Below are positions 63,196-64,000 of a DNA stretch of 64,000 nt, piece after piece (the first letter of the stretch is position 1; the number at the start of each line of letters is the position of its first letter). The translations under genes and the position numbers were made by a program. The stretch comes from Bradyrhizobium sp. CCBAU 53340 (GTDB lineage: Bacteria > Pseudomonadota > Alphaproteobacteria > Rhizobiales > Xanthobacteraceae). The notes beneath the pieces were generated by a model. The model saw only the letters and a program-made list of their open reading frames with translations. It ran no database searches and was not told where the DNA came from. Location of the stretch: NCBI RefSeq assembly GCF_015291645.1, contig NZ_CP030055.1, forward strand, positions 6,572,001 through 6,636,000, in the 5' to 3' direction.

Positions 63196-64000
63196 CAAGT
63201 GCGCGGCTCGCGTGCTGAACTCCCCTGCCAGCACGCGCCACTGGAACAGCGGCGAGTCCTTCGGCGGGTTGAGCTCCGGGGTCCATCCGGTGAGCTTGTC
63301 GAGCGTATAGGTGTCGATCAGGACGCCGCGCCAGCGGCGCTCGACCTCGCCAAATTGCTCACGCTTGGCGGGGATCGTCTCCCATAGCGGCGAACGATCG
63401 TCGGGCTGGCGACCGACATAAATCCCCGCGTGTCCGCTAATCCTGTCCATGCCGGGATCGCGAAAATCCTGGAAGCGGCCGCGTTCGTTGATCTCGATCA
63501 CGGGGACGCGCCCGCGGAACAGCCAGCGCATCATGGCATAGGTGCGGTAGTCCGTGGTCGCGATCCAGGTCGCGCCGGTCTCGTCCAGCGCGGCCTGCGT
63601 GCGCGCGGCGACCTGATCGTAGCCGGCCTCGGCGCCGATCGGATCCATCTTGCCGAGGACATTCCAGGGCGCGGCGACATAATAGAGGAACACGATGACG
63701 ACGAAGGCGATCCCCGACACCAGCGCCGTCTTCACCCAGAAGGTGCTTGAGCGGATCATCGGCGCCGACCAGCCTTCCTGCGGCAGCGTCGCCAGATTGA
63801 TCGCAGCGGCAGCAAAGCCCACCGGCCACATGAACATCGGCCAGGTGTCACCGACCCTGAGCGTCAACGACTTGAAGAAGAAATAGGCGAACGGCACCAG
63901 CACCGCCGTCGACAGCAGGATCGCCACCGGCTCACGGGAGCGATAGCCGCGCCACGCCGTCATCAAAAGGCCGGACAGCACCACCGGCAACATCACGAAG
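63157..64000 (-). CDS. Membrane glycosyltransferase-like protein, 3' part (window edge)
   Basis: The gene continues past the right end of the window, so only the C-terminal 280 or so residues are seen. They include several membrane segments (MLPVVLSGLLMTAW, EPVAILLSTAVLVPFAYFFF, LVSGIAFVVIVFLYYVA) and a soluble C-terminal domain. This is like the C-terminal part of GT39-type glycosyltransferases, but the N-terminal catalytic part is missing, so the assignment is tentative. The last 12 residues (LTLPWRGRVDRA) are encoded by the interspersed repeat, so the protein's end appears to have been changed by it. Confidence 0.65.
   Translation of the reverse strand, partial: FVMLPVVLSGLLMTAWRGYRSREPVAILLSTAVLVPFAYFFFKSLTLRVGDTWPMFMWPVGFAAAAINLATLPQEGWSAPMIRSSTFWVKTALVSGIAFVVIVFLYYVAAPWNVLGKMDPIGAEAGYDQVAARTQAALDETGATWIATTDYRTYAMMRWLFRGRVPVIEINERGRFQDFRDPGMDRISGHAGIYVGRQPDDRSPLWETIPAKREQFGEVERRWRGVLIDTYTLDKLTGWTPELNPPKDSPLFQWRVLAGEFSTRAAHLLTLPWRGRVDRA

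Overview
This 64 kb window is chromosomal DNA of a high-GC alphaproteobacterium, most likely Bradyrhizobium or a close Nitrobacteraceae relative. The evidence is a CtrA/ChpT cell-cycle system, a cheA-W-Y-B-R cluster of bradyrhizobial type, EipA (DUF1134), a URC-type uracil catabolism operon, and many short palindromic intergenic repeats of kinds I associate with Bradyrhizobium. Family calls rest on motif recognition by eye; no database search was run.

Layout. 1-2.9 kb: palindromic repeats, a stretch without a convincing gene, and an intact IS1182-type element. 3.3-7.4 kb: a type II NADH dehydrogenase-like flavoprotein, an AraC regulator, and an ECF sigma/RskA-type anti-sigma pair. 7.5-10.7 kb: fliI-fliJ, divergent from ctrA; the intergenic region holds an ATGAAGG tandem repeat at the fliI start and a GANTC/CtrA-motif cluster upstream of ctrA. 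10.7-14.2 kb: a CHAT caspase-like protease with TPRs followed by a 527-aa polytopic membrane protein, the best candidate here for an undescribed system. 14.5-16.8 kb: a YjfL/YjfM/YjfC-like cluster ending in a glutathionylspermidine-synthase-like ATP-grasp enzyme. 17.6-24.3 kb: the chemotaxis operon with chpT upstream. 24.5-28.2 kb: cysQ, a YHS-like secreted protein, eipA, a membrane-anchored coiled-coil protein and tRNA-Val(CAC).

28.5-42.2 kb is a mosaic of accessory and housekeeping genes: a lyase of the fumarase/aspartase superfamily followed by a fumarase C-terminal remnant, a Gre factor, an animal-type haem peroxidase, small secreted proteins, an acetolactate-synthase-like enzyme, an L,D-transpeptidase, a threonine-synthase-like enzyme, a winged-helix/TPR membrane regulator and a divergent ECF-like sigma factor. 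42.3-45.6 kb is a probable uracil-catabolism operon (URC1, URC4, uracil phosphoribosyltransferase) with a terminator-like leader. 45.7-48.0 kb: a DUF898 membrane protein coupled to an M48 protease.

48.3-59.6 kb is a catabolic region: two tandem CYP153-like P450s, a LysR regulator divergent from acyl-CoA dehydrogenase / CaiB CoA-transferase / MaoC-type hydratase, a benzoylformate-decarboxylase-like enzyme, two SDRs, and a MarR regulator with a near-perfect palindromic operator. 59.6-64 kb: a hemolysin III/PAQR protein, the YcjX-YcjF pair, and the 3' part of a membrane glycosyltransferase-like gene whose last codons lie in an interspersed repeat. No CRISPR array, rRNA or prophage was seen.
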